From NCBI RefSeq assembly GCF_015209725.1, contig NZ_CP063656.1:789001-853000 (forward strand): DNA of 64,000 nt, read 5' to 3'. Shown here in pieces: positions 8,245 through 15,448 of the stretch (position 1 is its first letter; each line of letters begins with the position of its first letter). Made by a program: the position numbers and the translations under genes. Under the pieces are notes generated by a model. That model had not been told where the DNA came from and ran no database searches. It saw only the letters and a program-made list of their open reading frames with translations. The DNA comes from Lysobacter ciconiae. GTDB lineage: Bacteria; Pseudomonadota; Gammaproteobacteria; Xanthomonadales; Xanthomonadaceae.

Positions 8245-8271
8245 TAAAGTTCCCCTCGCACGGGCCGTAAC
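8245..8271 (+). promoter_or_regulatory. Sigma-28 (FliA) promoter of flgM-flgN
   Basis: TAAAGTTC, eleven bases, GCCGTAAC, between flgA and flgM. It differs from the FliA consensus TAAAGTTT-N11-GCCGATAA at three positions. As in enteric bacteria, flgM would be read both with flgA (here from sigma-54) and from its own late promoter, which closes the FlgM/FliA feedback loop. Confidence 0.82.
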
Positions 8272-8301
8272 CGACAGTGACCGAGCAATCAGGAGCGCGT
8301 G

Positions 8302-8619
8302 ATGTCCAACCATATAAGCGGGAGTACGCCGCCGTCAGCCCACGCGACGGACCGGGCCTCGCCGACAGCCGCGCGTATTCGCGCGGGCGGAGACCGATCC
8401 GAACCGGTGGCGGCTGCCGCAGCCCCCGACAGTCTGCGATTGACCGGCGAGGCGGCCGGACTGCAGGCACTGGAGCGCTCATTGGGAACCGCACCGCCGG
8501 GCATTGACGTCGCCCGCGTCAATGAAGTGCGGGCGGCCATTGCCGACGGCAGCTACCGGATCGATGCGCACAAGATCGCCGATCGCATGCTGGCCTTCGA
8601 GGAAGCCCTGCAGAAATGA
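8302..8619 (+). CDS. flgM: FlgM, anti-sigma-28 factor
   Basis: Small cytoplasmic inhibitor of FliA that is exported through the finished hook-basal body, releasing sigma-28. It has 105 residues: a disordered, Ala/Pro-rich N-terminal half and a C-terminal FliA-binding region (LQALERSLGTAPPGIDVARV then NEVRAAIADGSYRIDAHKIA, DRMLAFEEAL) typical of the family. AGGAG is spaced six bases from the ATG at 8302; an adjoining GTG at 8299 is less well placed. Its stop overlaps the flgN ATG as ATGA. Confidence 0.96.
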   Translation: MSNHISGSTPPSAHATDRASPTAARIRAGGDRSEPVAAAAAPDSLRLTGEAAGLQALERSLGTAPPGIDVARVNEVRAAIADGSYRIDAHKIADRMLAFEEALQK

Positions 8620-8972
8620 ACATGCCGGCGCCGGAGCCTTCACTGGTGTCCTCGCTGGACGCGCTCGAGCAGGCGCTTGATGCGGAGCGGCAAGCGCTCC
8701 TGGACCACGACGTCGACGCTCTGCTGGGTTCCACGCAGGCCAAACTTGTGGCTCTGCGCCAGCTCGAATCGCGCCAACTGAACGATGGGATGTCCGCGCG
8801 CGTGCTTGCATTGGCCGACTTCAACCGCGCCAACAGCGTGTTGCTGACGCGGCGCCGGCGCGAGGTCAGCTGGGCGCTCAGGCATCTGGGCCGCGTCGAA
8901 TCGGCAGGCGTGTACGATGCGGGAGGACAGTCCAGCACCCGCCCCCAGGTGCGCATTCTCGGAGTCGGATGA
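8616..8972 (+). CDS. flgN: FlgN-like flagellar export chaperone
   Basis: Predicted cytoplasmic chaperone for the hook-filament junction proteins FlgK/FlgL. It has 118 residues, is mainly helical and Leu/Ala/Arg-rich (SSLDALEQALDAERQALLDH near residue 12, LVALRQLESRQLNDGMS near 45). FlgN sequences diverge strongly, so the call rests on size, helical pattern and position directly after flgM with a 4-bp ATGA overlap. It overlaps the following kinase gene by another ATGA. Confidence 0.8.
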   Translation: MNMPAPEPSLVSSLDALEQALDAERQALLDHDVDALLGSTQAKLVALRQLESRQLNDGMSARVLALADFNRANSVLLTRRRREVSWALRHLGRVESAGVYDAGGQSSTRPQVRILGVG

Positions 8973-10234
8973 ACCACGAAGCGCAAGCCCGCGGCGAACA
9001 TCAATGGAGCCGCGACCTGCTCGCAGTGCTCTCCCTGACCGATAGCGCGTTCGTTCTTTTCGAAGCCGGCTCGACCGGCTTTTACGCCAACCCTGCGGCG
9101 GAGCATCTCGCAAGCCAATTGCAGCCGGAAGTGCCGCCGGGCGAATCGCTGGGGATGGAGCGGCTGCTCAACCTGATCCCCGATGGGGCGTGGGAAACCG
9201 CCGCAAAGGACGGTCGCTGGCAGGGCGAGGTCGTCGCTGATCCCACGTCGGCGGTGGTGGAGATCAAGCTGTTCGCAGCCCAGGGCGGCGGGCGCGAGCG
9301 GTTTGCGACGTTTGCCGATGTGACTTCCCGATCAACGCGCGAGAGGGAGTTGCAGTGCCGGCACGACGAGCTGGAGTTCACCTATCAGCGGCTCGCCGGC
9401 ACCCAGCAACAGCTGCTGCAGTCGGAGAAGATGGCTTCCATCGGCCAGCTTGCCGCGGGCGTGGCGCACGAGATCAACAACCCGGTCGGCTACATCCAGT
9501 CCAACCTCGCCACGCTGCAGGATTACGTCAGCGCGCTGTTCGCCATGATGGCCGACTATGCCGACACGGTGGCGGGGAGCGGGGACACCGTCACCCGGGC
9601 CGCGTTGGACGCCAAGCGCGAGCGCCTCGATATCGACTTCATCACCGGCGATCTGCCGCAGTTGCTGGAGGAGTCACGGGAAGGCATAGAACGCGTGACA
9701 AAGATTGTCCAGGACCTCAAGGATTTCTCGCGCATCGGGCCCGACGAGCCCATGCGGCCGTCGGATCTGGAAAAGGGCCTGGAGTCCACGCTCAATATCG
9801 TCTGGAACGATCTCAAGTACAAAGTGCGCGTGGAAAAGCACTACAGCGCACTGCCACTGGTGGAATGCCACGCCTCGGAGATCAACCAGGTACTGATGAA
9901 CCTGCTGATCAACGCGGGCCAGTCCATCCAGGATCGGGGCACGATCGCCCTGGCGACCGGCGCCGATGACGGCGAGGCGTGGATCAGCATCAGCGACAGC
10001 GGGTGCGGGATGCCGCGAGAGGTGGTCCAGCGCATCTTCGAGCCGTTCTATACCACCAAGCCCATCGGGCACGGGACCGGGCTGGGGCTGGCGCTGTGCT
10101 ACAGCATCATGGCCAAGCACCATGGGCGCATCGAGGTGTCCAGCCGCCTGGGCACGGGAAGCACGTTCCGCGTCGTGCTGCCGGTCAACCAGCCCGACAC
10201 CCAGCCGGTCAACCACCCGCTCACGGAAGGCTAG
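8969..10234 (+). CDS. Cytoplasmic PAS-type sensor histidine kinase
   Basis: Soluble sensor kinase of 421 residues with no membrane segment. A PAS-like N-terminal region (about 15-125) is followed by a short coiled linker (ELEFTYQRLAGTQQQLLQSE), a HisKA domain whose H-box is AGVAHEINNPVGYIQSNL near residue 165, and a HATPase domain. N box: NQVLMNLLINAGQSI. G1: ISDSGCGMP. F box: IFEPFYTTK. G2: HGTGLGLAL. All catalytic boxes are intact. The gene is translationally coupled to flgN (ATGA), so it is probably expressed with the flagellar genes. Its stop overlaps, tail to tail, the stop of a receiver-containing gene that is a plausible partner. The signal sensed is unknown. Confidence 0.9.
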   Translation: MNHEAQARGEHQWSRDLLAVLSLTDSAFVLFEAGSTGFYANPAAEHLASQLQPEVPPGESLGMERLLNLIPDGAWETAAKDGRWQGEVVADPTSAVVEIKLFAAQGGGRERFATFADVTSRSTRERELQCRHDELEFTYQRLAGTQQQLLQSEKMASIGQLAAGVAHEINNPVGYIQSNLATLQDYVSALFAMMADYADTVAGSGDTVTRAALDAKRERLDIDFITGDLPQLLEESREGIERVTKIVQDLKDFSRIGPDEPMRPSDLEKGLESTLNIVWNDLKYKVRVEKHYSALPLVECHASEINQVLMNLLINAGQSIQDRGTIALATGADDGEAWISISDSGCGMPREVVQRIFEPFYTTKPIGHGTGLGLALCYSIMAKHHGRIEVSSRLGTGSTFRVVLPVNQPDTQPVNHPLTEG

Positions 10235-11967
10235 CGGATCACATCGCGGGATTTTTCCTCGTGCGCGCGAAACGCCGCCTGGATGTGGCCGCGCAATTCC
10301 TCATCGTTCCAGGGCTTGGTGAGAAAACGGTAGATCGAGCCGCGGTTGATCGCATCGGTGATCGCGGCCAGGTCGGTGTACCCCGACAGCACCAGGCGGA
10401 CCGTGTCGGGATAGAGCTCGCGCACCCGCGTCAGGAACTCGGTTCCGCTCATGTCGGGCATGCGCTGATCGGACAGGATCACCTGCACCGGATTGCTGGC
10501 GAGCAGGTCGAAGGCTTCGCGGACGCCGTTGGCCGTCAGGATGCGGTAGCCGTCCCTGCGGAACAGGCGAACCAGTGACCGCAGCACGTTCTCTTCATCG
10601 TCCAGCAGGAGCAGGGTGCGCTCGGGCCGGGTGGTGGCGAATGCACCCGGGCGGGGGAACCTTCGCCGGATAAGGTCGTACAGATCATCGGCCGGCGCCG
10701 GCATGCCAAACAGGTAGCCCTGGAAGAAATCACAGTGGTTGCGCCGCAGGAAGCCCAGTTCCGATTCGCTTTCCACGCCCTTGGCGGTGACCTTCATGCC
10801 CAGGCTGTGACCCATCGCGATGATGCCGCGAACAACGGCTGCACTGCGCGCGTCGATGGCGACGTTGCGGATGAAGCTGCGGTCAATCTTGAGGCGGTCC
10901 AGTGGGTACTGCGCCAGCGATGAGAGACTCAAGCCGCCCAGGCCGAAGTCGCGTACGGTCAACGTCGCGCCCAGCTCGCGCAGGCTGGCCAGGTTGGTGG
11001 CGACCTCACGCACGTCGAGCGCCATCGCGCTTTCCGGGATTTCCAGCTCGAGCGCCTTGGCCGGCAATCCGTGGCGGTAGATCAGTTCTCCGATCCGGTC
11101 CACGCAATCGCGCTCTGCCAGCAGCTGCTCGGTGACCTGGACCGAAACGTTCAGGTAATCCAGGCCCTGCAGCCGCCACTGGGCCAGCTGGTGCGCCGCC
11201 GCCTCCACCGACCACCAGCCCAGCTTGGCCGACAGGCCGACGCGTTCCACCATTTCCAGGAACGGATGCGGGAGCAGCGTTCCCTGGTCGGGCGTCTGCC
11301 AGCGCAGCAATGCGCTGAAGCCGCACAATCCGCCGTCGTCGGCGCTGATCAGCGGCTGATAGAACAGTCGCAGCTGGTCGCTCTCCATCGCTTCCACGAA
11401 GCGCTCGGCAAAGCCATCGGTGGGATCGGCGCGAGCGGGTGGCGCGTGCGTATACAAGCCGACGTTGTCGAGTCCCTCTTCCTTGACCCGCAGCAGTGCC
11501 TGTTCGGCACTGGCGAGCAGCGCAGCGGCATTGCCGGCGTGGTCCGGAAAAATCGCCACGCCGATCGAGAAGGTGATCGACAGCGTGTAGGGCGGAATGG
11601 AAAGCGGGACGCGGAAGTCGTCGCGGATCCGGTCGGCAAGTCCGCTGCCGTCGAGTTCGCCCTCGCGGTAGCCGATCGCCGCAATGAACTCGTCGCTGCC
11701 CAGGCGCCAGATCCAGCCATCCTGGGGAATGATCTTGCGCAGCCGCTGCGCCGCTGCGGAGAGGACCTTGTCGCCGACGTCGTCGCCCATGTTGGCGTTG
11801 ATCGACCGCAACATGTCGACATCGATGTGCAGCAGCGCCACCCGGCGCCGGGTCGCGCTCGCGGCTGCCAATGCCGTGGTCAGGCTGGGGCCATTGCCAC
11901 CCAGGCGATGGATGCCGGTGACCGGGTCCAATGAGACATAGCCGAAGTCATCGTAACGGCTGAACAT
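10231..11967 (-). CDS. Degenerate GGDEF-EAL protein with C-terminal receiver domain
   Basis: A 578-residue protein with domain order GGDEF (about 35-170), EAL (about 185-430) and receiver (about 450-570). The GGDEF motif is GSDEF (RLGSDEFIAAIG). In the EAL domain the signature is FSALLRW with Ser in place of Glu, the DDFG motif is RDFG, and AEGVE is AKGVE, so several metal or catalytic residues are missing; KID and FFQGYLF remain. The receiver keeps DDEEN, the acceptor Asp in ILSDQRMPDMSG, the Thr/Ser position in LSGYTD and Lys in FLTKPW. It is therefore more likely a c-di-GMP receptor or scaffold than an enzyme. It begins 6 bp after the M28 peptidase gene and is convergent with the histidine kinase, sharing CTAG at the stops. 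Confidence 0.92.
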   Translation of the reverse strand: MFSRYDDFGYVSLDPVTGIHRLGGNGPSLTTALAAASATRRRVALLHIDVDMLRSINANMGDDVGDKVLSAAAQRLRKIIPQDGWIWRLGSDEFIAAIGYREGELDGSGLADRIRDDFRVPLSIPPYTLSITFSIGVAIFPDHAGNAAALLASAEQALLRVKEEGLDNVGLYTHAPPARADPTDGFAERFVEAMESDQLRLFYQPLISADDGGLCGFSALLRWQTPDQGTLLPHPFLEMVERVGLSAKLGWWSVEAAAHQLAQWRLQGLDYLNVSVQVTEQLLAERDCVDRIGELIYRHGLPAKALELEIPESAMALDVREVATNLASLRELGATLTVRDFGLGGLSLSSLAQYPLDRLKIDRSFIRNVAIDARSAAVVRGIIAMGHSLGMKVTAKGVESESELGFLRRNHCDFFQGYLFGMPAPADDLYDLIRRRFPRPGAFATTRPERTLLLLDDEENVLRSLVRLFRRDGYRILTANGVREAFDLLASNPVQVILSDQRMPDMSGTEFLTRVRELYPDTVRLVLSGYTDLAAITDAINRGSIYRFLTKPWNDEELRGHIQAAFRAHEEKSRDVIR

Positions 11968-11973
11968 GTCCTT

Positions 11974-13392
11974 CTAGTCTTCGCTGTCCGCCGCCTTCGC
12001 CGCGCTGCCGAAGTCGCCCTCGGCCGAGGCGGCCAGGTAGGCGAACACCGCATACGCGGCGACGTTCTGCGCCAGCGCTTCGAGGTCGATCTTGTCGAGG
12101 GTGTCGTTGGGCGTGTGGTGGTAGTCGAAATAGTCAGTGCCGTCCTGCATCAGGTTGGCCCACGCCACGCCGTCACGTGCAAACGGGCTGATGTCCGGAC
12201 CCGGGCCGCCCTCGCCAGGCTTGTATTCGATCCCCAGCGGCGCGAGCGCCTTGGCGATCTGGGCGGCGGCCGCCTTCGCATGCGCGGGTGCCGACGTGTC
12301 GAATGCATAGATGCGGCCGGCGCCGAAATCGCTTTCCGCCGCGATCAGGTGATTGCTGATCCTGTCGGCGTGCGCCTTTGCATAGGCGTAGCCGCCGTGC
12401 AGTCCCTGTTCTTCGTTGGCGAAGGCGATTACCCGGATGCTCCGCGCAGGGCGCTGCTTCAGGTCGCCGATCAGCTTGCCGGCGGCCATGGTGATGCCGA
12501 CGCCGGACGCGTCGTCGATCGCGCCGGTGCCCGCGTCCCACGAGTCCAGGTGGCCGCCGATCAGCACCACTTCATCGGGCAGGCTGCTGCCGGTCATCTC
12601 CCCGATCACGTTGTGTGAGGTGGCCTCGCCGTTCCAGCCGCAGTCGAGTGCGACCTTGACGGTGATCGGCTGGCCCAGTGCCAGCAGGCGGCTGAGCTGG
12701 TCGGCGTCGGGCAGCGACAGCGCGGCGGACGGAATGGGCGTCAGCCCTTCGTCGAAACGGGTGATGCCGGTATGCGGCATGCGCTGGGAATCCGTGCCTG
12801 CCGAGCGCATCAGATAAGCCGATGCCCCGGCGCGGATTGCGGCCGACGGACCGCGGCTGCGCACGCGCGAACCGATGCCGTAACCGCTGCCGTCCCGGCT
12901 GCGCTCCATCGTCTGGTCGATGAAGGCGATCTTGCCGGCGAGCGAGCCGGGTTTGACGGCTTCCAACGCCGCCAGATCGTCAAAGCGCACCACTTGGGCT
13001 TCGACGGTGCCACCCGGGCTGCCGCCAAGCGCGGTGAGTACCAGCGGCTGCGCATTGCGGCCAACGACGCGCGCGCTTTCGCTGCGTCGTTCCCATTTGG
13101 GGAAGGTGACCGGCTCGGTCCAGACCCTGTCATAGCCCAGTTCGGCGAATTTCGCTTTCGCCCAGGCCACCGCGCGCGCGTCCGCCTCACTGCCGGCCAG
13201 GCGGGGACCGACCTCGGTCGTCAGTGATTCGGTGATGCGGAAGCCGAGCTCGCTGTCCAGGGCCGTCTGCCGCAACGCGGGTGCAGTGCTGAGGGCGGTC
13301 TCCGGGATGACCGTCTTCGGAGCGTCCTGGGCGGCGGTCACGCCGGTCAGTGAACCGATGGCCAGGGTGAGCAGCAACGGCATCATGCGCAT
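11974..13392 (-). CDS. Secreted M28-family zinc metallopeptidase
   Basis: Exported aminopeptidase/carboxypeptidase-like enzyme of 472 residues. The start MRMMPLLLTLAIGSLTG gives a signal peptide ending near TAAQDA; the longer frame upstream lacks such a start. A PA-type insert (about 130-270) precedes the catalytic domain. The co-catalytic zinc ligands are visible: His-Asp in IGGHLDSWDAG, Asp in GAIDDASGVG, Glu-Glu in FANEEQGLHGG, Asp in AAESDFGAGR and His in YHHTPNDTLDKID. The GGDEF-EAL gene follows after 6 bp, so the two are probably co-transcribed; the reason for the pairing is not obvious. Confidence 0.93.
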   Translation of the reverse strand: MRMMPLLLTLAIGSLTGVTAAQDAPKTVIPETALSTAPALRQTALDSELGFRITESLTTEVGPRLAGSEADARAVAWAKAKFAELGYDRVWTEPVTFPKWERRSESARVVGRNAQPLVLTALGGSPGGTVEAQVVRFDDLAALEAVKPGSLAGKIAFIDQTMERSRDGSGYGIGSRVRSRGPSAAIRAGASAYLMRSAGTDSQRMPHTGITRFDEGLTPIPSAALSLPDADQLSRLLALGQPITVKVALDCGWNGEATSHNVIGEMTGSSLPDEVVLIGGHLDSWDAGTGAIDDASGVGITMAAGKLIGDLKQRPARSIRVIAFANEEQGLHGGYAYAKAHADRISNHLIAAESDFGAGRIYAFDTSAPAHAKAAAAQIAKALAPLGIEYKPGEGGPGPDISPFARDGVAWANLMQDGTDYFDYHHTPNDTLDKIDLEALAQNVAAYAVFAYLAASAEGDFGSAAKAADSED

Positions 13393-13494
13393 GCGTAAAT
13401 CCGGAAAACAAGGAAGCCACGAGCTTAGCAGCGCGTGGCTTGATTGCTTTGTGCCGCAAGTCACGCGGCCCGCCGCAGCGCCGCTGAGGTCAAA

Positions 13495-13914
13495 TCAGCG
13501 CCTGAGCGAATCGCGGATCTCGCGCAGCAGGACCACTTCCTCGCTTGGCTCCGCAGCGGCTTCTTCCGCGGGCGGCGCGGTGTGGCGCAGCCTGTTGTAG
13601 CCGCGCAGCATCAGGAAGATCACCAGCGCAATCAGCAGGAAATCGATGATCGTCTGGATGAAGGCGCCGTAGGTGATGACCGGGGCGGCAGCCTCCTGGG
13701 CCAGGGCGAGGTTGGCGTAATCGTTGCCGTCCAGCGATACGAACAGCTGCGAGAAATCGACTCCGCCCATCGCCATTCCGACAACCGGCATGATGATGCC
13801 GTCGACCAGCGCGGTGACGATCTTGCCGAAGGACGCGCCGATGACGACCGCAATCGCCAGGTCGACCACATTGCCCCGGGCGATGAATTCCTTGAACTCG
13901 CTGATCATGCTCAT
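13495..13914 (-). CDS. mscL: MscL, large-conductance mechanosensitive channel
   Basis: Homopentameric inner-membrane tension valve that releases solutes on osmotic downshock. It has 139 residues (E. coli MscL has 136). N-terminal amphipathic segment FKEFIARGNVVDLAIAVVIG, pore-lining TM1 with GASFGKIVTALVDGIIMPVV, TM2 IIDFLLIALVIFLMLRGYNR, then an Ala/Pro/Glu-rich linker and the conserved C-terminal bundle VLLREIRDSLRR. ATG codons at 13914 and 13908 are both possible starts, differing by two residues. It lies alone between the peptidase and FAH genes. Confidence 0.98.
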   Translation of the reverse strand: MSMISEFKEFIARGNVVDLAIAVVIGASFGKIVTALVDGIIMPVVGMAMGGVDFSQLFVSLDGNDYANLALAQEAAAPVITYGAFIQTIIDFLLIALVIFLMLRGYNRLRHTAPPAEEAAAEPSEEVVLLREIRDSLRR

Positions 13915-13948
13915 CGGCTGCTCCTGATCGAAGGGTGGAATGGGTCGA

Positions 13949-14674
13949 CTATAGACCCGAATCGCCGACGGTCACCTGGCCAGTGAGCTCGATCACGCCG
14001 TCCAGGCTGGCAACGAAGCGGTCGCCGGGTTGCAGCGGCCCCACGCCGGCAGGGGTGCCCATGTACACCAGGTCGCCCGCGCGCAGCGCGAACAGGCGCG
14101 AGAGCTCGTGCAGTATCTCCGGCACGTCCCAGATCAGATCCACCAGCGCGCCGTGCTGGCGAACCGAGTCGTTCACCCTCAGGGTCAGGGTTTTGGCGTC
14201 CAGGTCCGCAACCTCGGCCGCGGGAACGAGGTGGCTGATCGGCGCGGAGCTGTCGAACGCCTTGCCGGTGTCCCACGGCAGGCCTTTCGCCTTGGCCGCC
14301 GCCTGCAGGTCGCGGCGTGTCAGGTCCAGACCGACGGCGTAGCCGAACACCAGCGAGTGCGCATCCGCCACGTCAACGATCCCCGGGGGTGCGTCCTGGC
14401 CGATGGCGACGACCAACTCCAGTTCGTGATGCAGCTCGGAGGTGCCACGCGGGTAGGGCACCACGCCATCGGTAACCAGCGCATCAACCGGCTTGCAGAA
14501 CAGCACCGGTCGCCCGCGATCGGCGGCTGACGCGGGCGCGTCCGCGCCCATCTCCCGGGCGTGGTCGGCAAAGTTGCGTCCCACGCAATAGATACGTCGA
14601 ACCGGGAAGAACGTATCACCCGTAGTGCCCACGCGGACGCGGACCGGCGGCTGCGGCGGTATGACGTCAACCAT
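13949..14674 (-). CDS. Fumarylacetoacetate hydrolase (FAH) family protein
   Basis: Predicted cytosolic acyl-pyruvate/acylpyruvase-type hydrolase or isomerase of 241 residues. The start MVDVIPPQPPV at 14674 matches the usual short N-terminus. Family features: YCVGRNFADHAREMG near residue 30, metal-binding ELHHELELVVAIG (the E-x-E pair), then VFGYAVGLDLTRRDLQ, KGLPWDTGKAFDSSAPIS, and the C-terminal AGDLVYMGTPAGVGPLQPGD. These are close to YcgM-type FAHD1 relatives (acylpyruvase/oxaloacetate decarboxylase). The exact substrate cannot be told from sequence. Confidence 0.93.
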   Translation of the reverse strand: MVDVIPPQPPVRVRVGTTGDTFFPVRRIYCVGRNFADHAREMGADAPASAADRGRPVLFCKPVDALVTDGVVPYPRGTSELHHELELVVAIGQDAPPGIVDVADAHSLVFGYAVGLDLTRRDLQAAAKAKGLPWDTGKAFDSSAPISHLVPAAEVADLDAKTLTLRVNDSVRQHGALVDLIWDVPEILHELSRLFALRAGDLVYMGTPAGVGPLQPGDRFVASLDGVIELTGQVTVGDSGL

Positions 14675-14676
14675 GA

Positions 14677-14978
14677 TCAGCGCGGGAGCGGGGTTTTGTC
14701 GACGACGCGGAACTCGCCTTCCATCACGTTCGGATCGGCGCGCGGGCCGGTGCTGATGACCGCAGGACCGCGCCCGCGCAGCACGCGATACACTGCCCCA
14801 CGGCGAGCAGGGTGACACCGACGACGGCGCCCAGCACCACCAGCGCCACCAGGACGCCGAGCCCCAGCGCCCTCATCAGGAAACGCAGGACGCCGTTTCG
14901 CGGCGTGCGCGGCTCGAAGGCGGCACGCATGCGGGACTGGAAGAACTGCGGGTTGAAACGGAAGCTTTGAGTGGTCAT
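14677..14978 (-). pseudogene. Small membrane protein with an apparent frameshift
   Basis: Two overlapping minus-strand frames each look like half a gene. The frame starting at ATG 14978 gives MTTQSFRFNPQFFQSRMRAA followed by a hydrophobic segment (GLGVLVALVVLGAVVGVTLL) and then turns into unlikely Cys/Arg sequence. A second frame, starting within the membrane segment, supplies AVYRVLRGRGPAVISTGPRA and DPNVMEGEFRVVDKTPLPR, a tail of the kind (xxEGEFRVVD) seen on small conserved xanthomonad membrane proteins. Adding one base at the C4 tract 14796-14799 (G4 on the coding strand) joins them as LLAVGAVYRVLRG. It may be a real inactivating indel or an assembly error. The intact product would be about 100 residues. 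Confidence 0.7.
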
Positions 14979-15106
14979 CTGGGGGATCGTGGCACAATGC
15001 GGCCGTGGGCGGGACCCCTGATTATCCCGGTTGGGATCGCCGGGTTTGTCACGGCTTCGTTAATCAGGACGGTGTCCGCCGGCTTCGCATGCACAGGGCC
15101 AGACGA

Positions 15107-15448
15107 ATGACCAACGCTGCACTGATCCACCTGGACCGTATCCCCGACGGGGGCTTCGCGGACGCAGCCGCCGACCTGCACGGCGACATGGAGCCGCTGG
15201 TGCTGTACCGCGACGGCAACGACGTGCGCGCCTGGGTCAACGTCTGCCCGCACGCCGGCCGCCAGTTGAACTGGGCGCCCGGGGAGTTCCTCAAGAGCAA
15301 GGACGGAATGCTGGTATGCGCCGCCCATGGCGCCAGCTTCGAGCTGCAGAGCGGCGAGTGCGTGGCCGGTCCGTGCCGCGGCGAGTCCCTGCGCAGCGTC
15401 GAGGTGGAAGTGCGCGACGGCGCGGTCTGGGTCAGAACAGCAGGTTGA
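15107..15448 (+). CDS. Rieske-type [2Fe-2S] ferredoxin
   Basis: Small soluble Rieske protein of 113 residues. Both cluster-binding boxes are present: C-P-H-A-G (residues in NVCPHAGRQLNW) and C-A-A-H-G (MLVCAAHGASFEL), followed by the SGECVAGPC loop. The size fits stand-alone electron carriers such as the NirD-like or dioxygenase ferredoxin family. The start MTNAALIHLD at 15107 is chosen because upstream codons do not look coding; an ATG at 15089 is possible. No oxygenase partner lies nearby. Its 3' end overlaps the permease gene on the other strand by 17 bp. Confidence 0.92.
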   Translation: MTNAALIHLDRIPDGGFADAAADLHGDMEPLVLYRDGNDVRAWVNVCPHAGRQLNWAPGEFLKSKDGMLVCAAHGASFELQSGECVAGPCRGESLRSVEVEVRDGAVWVRTAG

